From positions 25,629,618 to 25,693,617 of the forward strand of contig NW_020654810.1 of assembly GCF_003589595.1 (NCBI RefSeq): a stretch of 64,000 bases of DNA, in the 5' to 3' direction. Positions 35,001 to 43,812 of this stretch are shown piece after piece. A program made the translations under genes and the position numbers. Below the pieces are notes generated by a model. The model did not search any database, had not been told where the DNA came from, and was given only the letters and a program-made list of their open reading frames with translations. The first letter of the stretch is position 1; the number at the start of each line of letters is the position of its first letter. The stretch comes from Hyposmocoma kahamanoa. Its lineage: Eukaryota > Arthropoda > Insecta > Lepidoptera > Cosmopterigidae.

Positions 35001-37678
35001 CCCAGACACTCATAACCAGCACTAGGGAAACCTTGTATCGCGGGTGCCATGAACACACGCATAGACAATCACAAATTACACCTAAAAGAAATAAATGTAG
35101 GTCACACAAATATTATTCCCGGCCTGGGAATCGAACCCAGGACCGTCTGCCGACCAACAGGAACTGTTCGGTCATGGAGGCAGTTTAAAAATGTTAAACC
35201 AACTGATTGTAACAAAAATGTTCGTCTTTTCCAAGATCTTTATTATTTCTAATCTTTCTATTTATTCTATTTTATATTGGTATTTTTATTAATATTTTAA
35301 CATATTCAGAAGATGAATGAGTACTGTGTGTTTTGTGTTTTCAAGGCGGTTTTATCCCGAAAGGCCCTGGCATAATTGACGAGTACTACGCCGTGTATCC
35401 CAGCACACCGCCGGGTCCTTCCGTGGCTCATCTGACCACTTCCATGCAGATCGATGTCGCCAAAGGTTCGTAACATTCCCTGTTGGCTTCACGTGTGCGT
35501 TACCAAATTATCATTTTGTTGATTATTGATCTAGGATTCTTGTTGTTTAAACGTTAATAATGTTTAGGATGTTAAACTATTTTTTTTATCTAAATCGCGT
35601 ATATTTGTTTTTTCGGCCCATTGACTGAGATGGTTGTCAAACCAGTTAAGTCTAACCACCCTATTTTTCACTATAGTTACTATTATTATTAATTAAGTAA
35701 ATATCTTATTTTTAATATAATTATTAATACAAAGATTATTAGGCATTATCTGGGTGTGCATGCTCCATCGTCGACCTCAACGTCACTTTCCATCAGGTGA
35801 GATGAAGGTCATATGCACACTTACATTAGAATAAAAAAAGGTCGAACACTCGGAAAAAATTTCTTCGATAAATTCCGACGTCTTCTAGCATACCGTGCCA
35901 GACGCTATACCAACTAAGCCACGAAACGAACCAGCTGACCTCACGAATTTTTTTTGAATGCTTGTTGTCGTGTCTTTGTATTTGGTTTTTCAACGACTTT
36001 TTAGTCGTAGCACGGCACCACACGCAAAATAGGCGCCTTGACGTCGAGTTGCGGACACCAACCCGTTACATCAAGTACCAAGTACGGTATTCGATCAGTA
36101 TATTAATAATTATAACAAACTAGTGGAGTAATATCACAAAAAATAATTGAATAATTATTCAATAAAAATTTAAAATCTTATTTTTAAACTTTCCTAAGAA
36201 CATTAAAAAATTAAGTTAGAATTTAAAAATACGGTTGCGAAAAATATAGTTTTATTTCCTACGTGTAATAATCGCGAAAACCTAAGAACTTGATGTTTAT
36301 AATGTTTCTTCAGCTGGAGAATGTGTGTCGAGTGATGGCCGGCACGTGCCCGAGGGCGACTCCATCTCCGTGGCGTGCTCCGTGTGCACGTGCCGTTGGA
36401 GTGAGCTGCATTGCGTCCCTCGTCCCTGCCTTATCCCGCCCGGCTGCCACCGCCGTCCCACCACAAGCAGCGCAGGCGACTTGTGTTGTGGAGAACTGGT
36501 CTGCGAAAAAGGTATCTATTGGATGTGAAAAATAAATAAGTGACAATCACTGATTATCAATAGTTTTACCGTTGACAAATTGCATAACTATTGGACTAAC
36601 AAATGTTACAGATCACAAGCCGACAGTTGCTCCTATGCCAACGCGCGACAATGAGGTCACTTTCAATAGCAGTAAAATGCCTTTTGAGATTAAATCTGAA
36701 ATAGTGTTATTTGATCCGCCGCCCGACCGCAGCGTGCCTGAAAAAAGCAGCACCGAACCGACTGCGGTCACCGAGACTCTACCCGATGAGTACAGTGTAG
36801 CAAAAGAAGTCGGTACAACCACTGAAGTCACTATAAAAACGACCACTGATGTTACAAATATCCCTAATAAAATCAATAATGTTACGAAAAAAATTCAAGA
36901 TGCCACTACCATAAATGCTAAACCAGCACCTGAAAAAGTATCATCTACGCGACAAACTACGACGACTGTAGATTCTACGATCATAACTCCGCTTCACAAG
37001 GAACTTAACGAAACTAACAGCCAGTCGGAGGAGTACGAAGACGACGAAGAGGACGACAGTTTCTCGTTTGGCAGTGTTTTGAAACTATTGCTGAGTGATA
37101 GTTACGATGCAACTACAGCAACGCCCAAGCGGAAGCTAACATCGCCAGCGGCAAAGAGCACCGCCACAACGATCACTACTACGGTCACGCCAACGCCACC
37201 TATGAGAAAACAGCCGTCGAAGCCCACGGTGGCATCATTCATTCCCATGTCTCATCACCCGTATATACCGCCCAAAAAAGTATTGCCACAGAATACAGTG
37301 AATAGGATAGACCACCTCGTCCTTGGCGAAGCGACAGCTATTAAGAAGTCAACGCCTCGCCCTGTCACGACCTCGTTTAGGCCAATGACTACGCATTTTA
37401 CAAGAACGACCACCCGGAGGCTTGCCACGACAATGCGAACGGAAGTTACCAAAAAAGACGAAATGTCTGTACAATACACTTCAGTGGCTCACGAGGGGTC
37501 GCGGCCACAGGTGCCAAGCGGCGGGGCCTTGCCGGGGGGAAGCCTGTTAAAGTTGGCTGGATGCAATATCTACGGTCGGATGTACCGTGTGGGGCGCATC
37601 ATCGCCGAGCTGTCCACGCCCTGTCAGGAGTGCCGCTGCACCGAGCTCGGCGTGCAATGCCGCGCTCTCAGCTGCTGA
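25961..37678 (+). CDS. Gene B: secreted multi-VWC, mucin-like protein, complete (11 coding exons, 1153 aa)
   Basis: The exons are 25961-26015, 30692-30763, 31508-31726, 32013-32102, 32203-32430, 33320-33511, 33600-34404, 34497-34912, 35346-35465, 36314-36511 and 36612-37678. All have GT-AG borders and joining phases (phase 1, except phase 2 between the seventh and eighth). The sum is 3462 bases including TGA. Layout: signal peptide 1-18; short acidic segment to 42; VWC1 about 43-115; Gly/Ser linker to 145; VWC2 146-221; VWC3 222-285; Ser/Thr-rich region with several NxT sites 286-732; VWC4 733-798; second Thr-rich region with an Asp/Glu cluster to about 1114; and a half VWC 1115-1153. No membrane anchor is seen. 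By family analogy it may act outside cells on BMP-type ligands or matrix; nothing in the sequence proves this. Gene A is the likely paralogue. Confidence 0.82.
26016..30691 (+). other. Gene B intron 1 (4.7 kb)
   Basis: The donor is GTCCGC and the acceptor ATTCTCTTTAG. I recognise no exon inside. It holds a tRNA-like fragment at 27157-27210 and small G+C-rich patches at 28070-28150 and 28740-28930 whose nature is unclear. Confidence 0.5.
27157..27210 (+). repeat. tRNA-like fragment
   Basis: TGGCCCA and TGGGCCA at the ends can pair perfectly as a 7-bp acceptor stem. They frame a T-arm with the B-box string GGTTCGATTCC. At about 54 bases it is too short for a whole tRNA; the D and anticodon arms are reduced. 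It is therefore a pseudo-tRNA or a SINE head rather than a working tRNA gene. Confidence 0.5.
30692..30763 (+). CDS. Gene B exon 2: short acidic segment
   Basis: The acceptor CTCTTTAG|AC and donor TTGG|GTAATC are phase 1 at both ends, giving 24 codons: (D)AFREDDDVALKVYLQNGRS then IKAL. It joins the signal-peptide exon and the first VWC exon in frame. No domain is known for it, so support comes from splice sites and phase. A Penelope-like element begins about 27 bases after its donor. Confidence 0.6.
30790..31440 (+). mobile_element. Penelope-like element remnant with GIY-YIG endonuclease and terminal inverted segments
   Basis: The open frame 30909-31268 encodes the C-terminal endonuclease of a Penelope-like element: GVYKLDCGCGFSYIGQTKRS, then ICTRVKEH, a later Glu in MLREAIEIKKHPNFN, and a typical end DGFSVPPVWDPIF. 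No RT remains. Inverted copies flank it at 30791-30873 and 31316-31409 (core CCGACGTTTCGG / CCGAAACGTCGG next to CCTTTACAGG / CCTGTAAAGG). The tail AATCGCGAAAACCTAAGAAC runs to 31440. It lies wholly in gene B intron 2. Confidence 0.85.
31508..31726 (+). CDS. Gene B exon 3: VWC1
   Basis: The acceptor GCTACAG|GT and donor CCCCG|GTAGGT are phase 1, 73 codons. The product has the VWC pattern: GCLYEGRWY, EPCLRCVCGGGALTC, then GSCCPELHC. It is very G+C-rich, which creates long but meaningless frames on the other strand. Confidence 0.88.
31757..31965 (+). mobile_element. tRNA-derived SINE, copy 4, in gene B intron 3
   Basis: A box TAGCCGAACGGTTACC, degenerate B box AGATTTGATTCCCGG, then GGGAGAAATATTTGCATTGC, a TTTATTTATC stretch, GTGGTTGTCTATGTGTGCG and TATGGCACCCGCATTACAGG. 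It lies 30 bases downstream of the VWC1 donor. Confidence 0.85.
32013..32102 (+). CDS. Gene B exon 4: linker
   Basis: The acceptor TTTTGCAG|AT and donor CATG|GTAAGT are phase 1 at both ends, 30 codons: (D)GVRAMEYGASARLEHNDF then SDGDASPSYGH. A perfect GTAAGT donor and an open frame in the right phase support it. It is a hydrophilic spacer between VWC1 and VWC2. Confidence 0.75.
32203..32430 (+). CDS. Gene B exon 5: VWC2
   Basis: The acceptor TTTTCCAG|CG and donor CACG|GTCAGT are phase 1, 76 codons. It is a VWC domain with ACVEGGVVFAAG, VACETCFCLGGSRRC and GACCPQRYYC, followed by a His-rich end (SHNHHRH). A second AG nine bases earlier (CCGGAG|GT) is also in phase. Confidence 0.87.
32431..33319 (+). 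other. Gene B intron 5 (0.9 kb)
   Basis: This is A+T-rich sequence between VWC2 and VWC3. I see no exon or recognisable repeat. Confidence 0.55.
33320..33511 (+). CDS. Gene B exon 6: VWC3
   Basis: The acceptor CCATACCAG|AT and donor TCAAG|GTATTG are phase 1, 64 codons. It is a VWC domain with DCEVEGTRIAEGERV, ANCTQCFCLRGSVRC and GECCPHQYHC. Its length equals gene A exon 5459-5650. Confidence 0.88.
33600..34404 (+). CDS. Gene B exon 7: Ser/Thr-rich, glycosylation-prone segment
   Basis: The acceptor AACTTTTAG|AT (phase 1) and donor CTCAA|GTAAGT (phase 2) enclose about 268 codons. The product is rich in Ser, Thr, Lys and Asn, with NGT, NCT, NRT and NYT sequons. A small tandem repeat of nine bases (about 34243-34270) gives A-S-P-A-S-P-A-S-P-A. 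There are almost no Cys. Confidence 0.8.
34497..34912 (+). CDS. Gene B exon 8: Ser/Asp-rich segment
   Basis: The acceptor ACTCTCAG|A (phase 2) and donor CAGAAG|GTACTA (phase 1) join exon 7 and exon 9 in frame. The product contains VVDDDTSKDTYPSVEREDKF and then a Tyr/Pro/Thr-rich stretch. No known domain is seen. Confidence 0.78.
34990..35192 (-). mobile_element. tRNA-derived SINE, copy 5, in gene B intron 8
   Basis: On the - strand: ACTGCCTCCATGACCGAACA, GGGTTCGATTCCCAGGCCGG, then ATTTGTGTGACC, TTTATTTCTTTTAGG, GTGATTGTCTATGCGTGTGT and CGCGATACAAGGTTTCCC. It is a clear but diverged copy. Confidence 0.82.
35346..35465 (+). CDS. Gene B exon 9: Pro/Gly-rich segment
   Basis: The acceptor TGTTTTCAAG|GC and donor CAAAG|GTTCGT are phase 1 at both ends, 40 codons: GGFIPKGPGIIDEYYAVYPS then TPPGPSVAHLTTSMQIDVAK. 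It lacks a known domain. The frame and splice sites fit both neighbours. Confidence 0.75.
35843..35945 (-). mobile_element. Second tRNA-derived SINE type, copy 1
   Basis: On the - strand it reads CGTGGCTTAGTTGGTATAGC, a near-perfect A box, then GTCTGGCACGGTATGCTAGA, AGACGTCGG and AATTTATCGAAG. It parallels 50513-50600 (GGTTTAATTGGCAGAGCGTC, TAGCACGGATTGCTGGAAGG). The B box is degraded in both. Confidence 0.55.
36093..36165 (+). repeat. Dispersed A+T-rich repeat R-c, copy 1
   Basis: ACAAACTAGTGGAGTAATAT followed by CACAAAAAATAATTGAATA is repeated at 49607-49665 with few changes. A shorter related piece (ATTAATAATTATAACAAAC) is at about 50598. It lies within the second Penelope remnant. Confidence 0.6.
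36314..36511 (+). CDS. Gene B exon 10: VWC4
   Basis: The acceptor TTTCTTCAG|CT and donor AAAAAG|GTATCT are phase 1, 66 codons. It is a VWC domain: GECVSSDGRHVPEGDSI, VACSVCTCRWSELHC, then DLCCGELVC. It has extra residues before the CC pair (HRRPTTSSAGDL), making it the most divergent of the four. Confidence 0.86.
36612..37678 (+). CDS. Gene B exon 11: Thr-rich segment and C-terminal half VWC
   Basis: The acceptor ATGTTACAG|AT (phase 1) leads to an open frame ending TGA at 37676-37678. Most of it is Thr/Pro/Lys-rich (for example STATTITTTVTPTPP), with an acidic cluster EEYEDDEEDDSFSFG. The last 39 residues, GCNIYGRMYRVG … CQECRCTELGVQCRALSC, match the first half of a VWC domain and stop before the CC-C part. 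Confidence 0.85.
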
Positions 37679-38946
37679 GGCCAAGAAACTTTTATCTACA
37701 CACATATTATAAACTCTATGAAATGTATTCAAAAACCGCAAATTACGACCAGCATAAAGGTAAACTGTTTTGTTTAGAACGAATTTCTTACCTGTGAAAA
37801 TGTTATTGTTGCTTCATAATAACATCGAATTCGATTTTATTATTACATTCAAATTTCGAACATCTCTAAAAAACAAAACAATTTGATTGGACCTCAATTC
37901 TAATATAAGTCGAGATGAAGTTTTATTCGAAAGTAAATGTCAATAGCAAACAATTTTGACAATTTCACACGTTAATTGATATCGAACGATATGATAGTTG
38001 ATGCCGATTCTAGCGTGAAAAGTTTTTATTTTCCACTGTTTCGCCAGTCGTAAGATGCGGTTCCTGAACACATGACAGAGAGCTTATAATATGTGTGTAG
38101 ATAAAGCAGTGTATGTAACTGTACATAATTAGGCATTAAAACACACGTGAGGTGTTATTATATAAACCCTCACTCATATATTAAAGCCTTTCATTACGTA
38201 ACAGTCACATAAACTACTATTCGCCACTCCTCGAGGTGGTAACGGTTTAAGAGTGAATATTTAATGTCTGTCTTTCCAACAACCACTAATAGATTTTTAA
38301 ACTTGTAGTACTACAGTATGTGTGATTTCAGGGCAGTGATTGGTAAAGAGTTTGTGAGATTGTGGACTGATAATTGTAGAAAATGTGTACTTACCTAATT
38401 TATTTAGCAAATAAATAATACAATAGCCGCCGGCGATGATCTCATAATGTAATAGATTCATACCATAGGTACGAGTACTCGGGACACTATGCAAACTTTA
38501 CTGTAGCCAACACTGAAAACTTGTGAACATTTCTTCCGTCCCGTGCTCCGCTGCTCAGCCCCGCTCAATGCGACATTGCATTTACTATTGTTTAAGTACG
38601 TACCACACTTTTGGAATCCTAAGGAATTCCAAGAGTACCCTTTTATATTATAAGAAATATAAATTATTAAAACTTAGCCCAACGAATTTTTGATTGACAT
38701 TTCTGCCTCTACTACCCTCCTCCTTGACACTTTATTTTATTTTTATTGTAATCGTACAAATTACAGAATTTTCACAGATAACAGCATTATTTTCAAACAA
38801 AATTATTTCAAAAAGAAATATCAGTAAACTTGCATTCCAATTATAACTGTACACAGCATCCTGAAAACTATAGATTGTGCGATCTTATGAACAAAATACT
38901 GGACAGCTCTTAACTACATACAAAGCCCCATCTTGCATGGAGTACT
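37679..38946 (+). other. Gene B 3' UTR and flank
   Basis: No AATAAA lies close to the stop. ATTAAA is found at 38135-38140 and 38180-38185, the first followed by a G/T-rich stretch, which suggests a 3' UTR of about 460-500 bases. A CATAAA at 37753 is a weaker option. After about 38200 the DNA is A+T-rich with no feature until the LINE tail at 38947. Confidence 0.4.
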
Positions 38947-41900
38947 TTTTTTTTTTTTTTTTTTTTATACCTGACAGGCAAATGACTCCACTCCACCTGA
39001 TGTTAAGTGGAAAGTGGTATCCAAACGCGAAGGAACCTAGTGCAGCGATGGAATCCTCACTGCACTAGCCGCCTCCACCCTGCCTGCCTACAATATGCCT
39101 CTTCACGCCTCGCTTGAAGGACCCCATATCATAAGAGGGAGGGAAGACATGTGCCGGAAGGGAGTTCCATTTGTCAACCGTGCGGCAGAGAAAGGAGCCA
39201 CCGAACCTTTTAGTACGCGATGGAATGCGGCAGGTAGTGAAACGGTGACTACGAAGGCCAGCACGCGTGCTTCTGAGCAGGAACGGGGAAGGGGGGATGA
39301 GGTTGAACAGCTCCTCAGAGCACTCACCATGGTACATGCGGTAAAAGGCGCTAAGCGATGCAACATCTCTACGCAGTTGCAGAGGTTCAAGGCGTGATGA
39401 GACCTCTTCGTCGCCTATAATTCTAGTAGCACGACGCTGTAATTTATCCAAGGCATCGAGTAGGTACTTGGCGGAGCCGTCCCACAAGTGCGAACAATAC
39501 TCAACGCAAGACCGGACCTGTGTTTTGTACAGCAGGCATAACTGGTCCGGCGTGAAAAAACGTCGCACCTTGTTCAGGACTCCGAGTTTCCGTGAGGCTG
39601 TTTTGATCACAGATTCGATGTAGCTCCTTGGATTCAAATCACAGCAGATTTCCATACCGAGCAAGGTGAAACTGCTCTGAGGTGAAAGTGCTGTGCTCAT
39701 CAGAGAAGGCATGGGAAGGAACGGCGACAATTTTGTTGTTAACGCGCAAACCTGTGTTTTCTTGGCGTTGAACTCAACAAGATTACTGGATCCCCATGCA
39801 GATATGAGGTCCAATATCCTATTGAGCTCAACGACAAGATCAGATCGCTCTCTGTCAGTATCGGCGCGCCCAGCTGCGGGGAATCCATGATATCCCCCAT
39901 GAACAGTGCTATCATCTGCATAACAATGAATATTCCCAAGTGGAAGCATATCATTGATATGCAGAAGGAAAAGCGTGGGAGATAGGACGGATCCCTGCGG
40001 TACGCCGGCGTTCACATTCACGAACCTCGAAATGCTGCCGTCAGAAACGACGCGAATTCTCCGCTCACGAAGGAAATCGGCAATCCAGCTGCATAACTGG
40101 GCTGGCAAACCGTACGCCGGGAGCTTGGAGAGAAGAGCTTTGTGCCAGACCCGATCGAACGCTTTGGCTATATCGAGGCTAACAGCCAACGATTCGCCAC
40201 GTTTGTCTATAGCCTCACCCCAAACATGCGATAAGTACGCTAGAAGGTCACCCGTTGATCGTTTCGGACGAAACCCATACTGCCGATCATTAATTATGGA
40301 GTGATCTTCTAGGTATTGGGTCAGTTGTTTATTAAGGATCCGCTCTAAAACCTTGCATATTATGGAAGTAATGGCTATGGGACGGTAATTATGCGGGTCT
40401 GATCGGTCGCCTTTTTTGGGAACTGGTTGCACATTAGCCTCTCTCCAAGAGTCCGGCACACGACCTGAAGAGAGCGACAGACGATACAGTCGCGTTAGCA
40501 CGGGAGTCAACTCAGCTGCGCAATTCCTAAGTACAATCGCTGGGATACCATCAGGACCACTAGCTTTCCGGACGTCGAGAGACTGCAGCTGCGTACGCAC
40601 ATCGCATTGTCTGATACGAATATCAGACATCGTGTAGCCACAGTGAGGTAGAGTTGGTGGCTGTGCGTTACAGTCGTCGAGACAGGAGTTAGCCGCAAAC
40701 AGATTTGCCAAGAGGTCGGCTTTATCTTGCGGCTTGTGGGCTAGATTGCTGTCAGAATATCTCAGCGGTGGCAGCGAGGGCTGGCAGAAGTTCGACGCAA
40801 CGGCTCTGGCCAGACGCCAGTAGCTACGACTACCTGTGGGATGCGTCAAGAGTTCTTGGCCAACTCGTGCGACGCGCTGAGCATCCGCTCTGATGTACGC
40901 TCTTTTGCAAGACCTGGTGGCATTATTGTAGGCTGTTTTAAGTGAGTTCGTATTGGGATCGTCTGAAGCTAGACCCCTGATCCAAGCGCGGTATGCAGTC
41001 TGTTTGTTCTCAACAGCCACAGCACACTCGCGGTTGAACCAGCGGTTGCGCCTCCCTTTACTGACGAGATCCGAATGCGGGATGTAGTATTCCATCCCGA
41101 TTAAGATCTCATCAGCAACGGCAGTCGCGCTAGCTGTTGGATCCACCTCACTTAAACAGCGCTGCCGCCAGGGAACGGATGCAAAATAGTCCCGCATACC
41201 GTCCCAATCTGCCGACGCATAATGCCAAATGCGGCGTTTAGCCACAGTAGGTGGTGGTGGCAGTAACGTTGCCACTTTAGTGGATATCAAGCAGTGATCC
41301 GAAGTGCCCAGAGGGGCTTGGACCACCACCCGATATCCAGCCGGGCGAGACGTCAGCAGAAGGTCCAACAAAGAGGGCGCGTCACCAACCCTATCTGGAA
41401 TCCGGGTGGGCTGATTCACCAGTTGGGTTAAATCGTGTGTGAGAGCGAATGTGTTGGCAGTTCTTCCAGCATGGTCAGTTTTAGAGGAACTTAACCACGA
41501 CTCGTGGTGAGCATTGAAGTCCCCTAAAAACACCAATTCCGCTGTAGGAAACTGCGCCTGCGCGTCATCTGCCGCCCGAGTAAGGTGGTCCATGAGACGA
41601 GTTGTCTCCATGTCGCCGTGGTGGGATCTGTAGAGGCACATGTAGACACGGCAATGACTGCCCAGGTCAACATGTACCCCAAGGATGGAGAAGGAGGGGT
41701 CCTCCAAATGACGCAGACGGCGACAGCAAATATCTGCCCGGACAAACAAGCAGACCCCAGCTTTCGCTTTGAAGGACTCTTCAAGCATATAGCCAGGGTA
41801 ATTCAAGTAGCTGCTGTCAGCCGGGCAGAGTATTTGCGTCTCCGTAAGGAACAGCATTTCTGGTCGAGCCGTCTCAAGATGTTGATGGACGGCGTGGATG

Positions 41901-42630
41901 TTACTGTGGAGTCCTCGAATGTTCGTGAACTCCACCTTAAAGAGCGCTTTAGTGGTGGGGGTGTGCACCGCTGTACGACCGAAATTTGTACTTTGCGCTA
42001 ACATGTTGGAGGGAAAAAGAGGCGTGAAGCGAGAAAACAGTGCCGCGACACAAGCGGTCAAATCGCGGGGCCTGCTTCCCCAGAGACTTGCCTACAGACA
42101 AGTTGCGCTGATCCGCTGGACGGAAGGGCCCCCGAACCCCCCCGGGAATGGCCGCCGGGACCCCACCTCCCGGTCACCAACCGGCACGACGAACCACACC
42201 GAGATTATGCGCGGCATGGTGAGGCAGCCTCACGAGCTGGTTAAGCACGCTTGGGCCCCTGTACTGTACCGCGGGCGGCCAGCGGAACAACCGTTTCTAC
42301 GGGTCTCCCTGGCCGGCGGGTCAATGCAGTTGTCCTGGCACTGGTGCGGCGGAAGCCTCCACAGACCACAAATGTCGCGGCAGCGTTCCCTCGGGCTCTG
42401 GTTGTACGCTGACTGATCCCGGAACGCATCCGACTAGCGAATACTTGGCGGGTTTTCCATCATGCGCACGGTGGTCACTAACCAGGCGGGTTTTCAAGCC
42501 CTACCACCAGTGGAGCAGCTGGTTGCTCAATATCCCTTAGTCGCCTCTTACGACACCCACGGGAAGAGAGGGGCGGTGAATTGTATTCTAATCCGTCACC
42601 GCACGGATACCGCACTGCAGTCACCTGTGG
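38947..42630 (-). mobile_element. Nearly intact CR1-like LINE (apurinic endonuclease plus RT)
   Basis: The uninterrupted frame 42061-39065 codes 998 residues. The N-terminal endonuclease shows FTNIRGLHSN (about 45), FLTET (about 71), GDFNAHHESW (about 180) and SDHCLI (about 254). The RT shows KASGPDGIPAIV (about 500), DIAKAFDRVW, GVPQGSVLSP and YADD (about 714). The C-terminus ends SFKRGVKRHIVGRQ. The 3' UTR runs to a poly(A) tract (T's on + at 38947-38967). Upstream to about 42630 the - strand is G+C-rich leader sequence ending in the string common in lepidopteran repeats (CCCTTAGTCGCCTCTTACGA on +). I see no ORF1. The clade is inferred from the C-terminal style. Confidence 0.85.
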
Positions 42631-42664
42631 GATGGCTCAGCGAAGTACCAACTTGAGGCTCGTG

Positions 42665-43105
42665 ATTCACTTGAGCGCAGAGCCAGGACACTTATTGGCG
42701 ACGATAAGTTCGAATCTCAACTTTATAGTTTAGCCCACCGGCGCAAAGTTGCCCGTCTGTCGGTTTTTTACAGAATATATTTCGGTGAGAGAGCCCATGA
42801 GCTTCATCAGCTCATCCCGCCCGCCCCCTTTCACCTTCGGACATCCACACGTACGGCGGGATATTGTCCTTATTTGATCGATATTCCCTTCAGGCGTACT
42901 TACTAAGCGCTTTGTATCATCTTTTATTATGCGCACAGTCCAGGAATGTAACTTCCTGCCTGCGACTGTGTTTCCGAACTCTCATACAACCCGGGTATCT
43001 TTAAGGTGGGACTGAATAGGCATGTTCTGGGCGAGCTCGTTCCATCGTAGATCCTATTTTTGCTCTTGACCACTACCTAGCGGTAGTGGTCAAGAGCAAC
43101 TCCAT
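42665..43105 (+). mobile_element. Decayed LINE C-terminus, + strand, with terminal hairpin
   Basis: Translation gives LIGDDKFESQLYSLAHRRKV, then ARLSVFYRIYFGERAHELHQ and LIPPAPFHLRTSTRT, followed by frame breaks and SYNPGIFKVGLNRHVLG-like remains. This is the same C-terminal layout as the LINE beside it, but on the opposite strand and inactive. A perfect 18-bp hairpin (43060-43099) lies at its end. Confidence 0.75.
43060..43099. repeat. Perfect 18-bp hairpin
   Basis: TTGCTCTTGACCACTACC (43060-43077) and GGTAGTGGTCAAGAGCAA (43082-43099) are exact inverted copies with a TAGC loop. It sits at the 3' end of the LINE relic. Confidence 0.85.
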
Positions 43106-43344
43106 TTGGTTAAAAAAAAAACAATAATAACAATATAGAATAATTTTAAATAGAAAAAGATCTCAAAATAGGTCAAATGAGCTGTTTAATGACGGACGTG
43201 TTTTCGGTAAATTGGACTACTTATTTGCAGAAACATTATGACTTACGAAAGCTGGATTAGCAAATAATTGAGGTCGGCAAACTGAACGAGTTGGCACCAA
43301 ATCAAATCCATCAAATCAATATCAAATGTCATCAAATCCACCAT

Positions 43345-43583
43345 TAATAATAATAATAACGCACACATTCAACATAGCCCCGCACTAGGGAAGCCCTGTG
43401 TCGCGGGTGCCATGGACACACACATAAACAACTTACACCCAAATTCCAATACCACAAATTACACCCAAACTCTCGAGAGAAATAAATGTAGGCCATATAA
43501 ATATTTCTCCCGGCCCGGGAATCGAACCTGGGACCTCTGCGTGGCAGTCCGGCATGGCGGCCACGGAGACAGTCAGCCATTAA
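43345..43583 (-). mobile_element. tRNA-derived SINE, copy 6
   Basis: On the - strand: ACTGTCTCCGTGGCCGCCAT, CCAGGTTCGATTCCCGGGCC, GGGAGAAATATTTATATGGC, TTTATTTCTCTCGAGAGTTT, and CGCGACACAGGGCTTCCC. A segment of the body (ACACCCAAA … ACAAATTACACCCAAA on +) is partly duplicated. It lies against the LINE relic at 43584-43810. Confidence 0.87.
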
Positions 43584-43812
43584 CTATTTTGTGCAATGTA
43601 CACAGGCCATTGGTAACTGGACGGCGGGCAAGGGTTTCTACCTTAAACTTATTGAGTTTGTCTTCATAACCCAACAATTTAGGTCTCAACCCAAGTCTAC
43701 TGCAAAGCATTCTTAGAAACCGACGTTGAACAGGTTCATCTGATCGATGCTGTGTATTGTATGCGGGAAACCAGATCGATAAGCAGTATTCAAGGGTGCT
43801 TCCAATCAGTGC
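43584..43812 (-). mobile_element. Jockey-like LINE RT C-terminal relic
   Basis: The - strand encodes STLEYCLSIWFPAYNTQHRS, then DEPVQRRFLRMLCSRLGLRP and KLLGYEDKLNKFKVETLARR. This is the LEYCxxIWxPxY … VQRRFLRM signature of LINE RT thumb regions. It is followed by the SINE. Confidence 0.8.

Larger units (their letters stand above)
35591..36290. mobile_element. Second Penelope-like remnant, coding part lost, with inserts
   Basis: The left end TAAATCGCGTATATTTGTTTTTT (35591 on) and the right end ATAGTTTTATTTCC … AATCGCGAAAACCTAAGAAC (36246-36290) match the two ends of the element at 30790-31440. The GIY-YIG frame is gone. Between the ends lie a LINE-style 3' scrap (35745-35815, CACTTTCCATCAGGTGAGAT) and a tRNA-like SINE head on the - strand. 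It fills most of gene B intron 9, ending 23 bases before the VWC4 exon. Confidence 0.65.
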
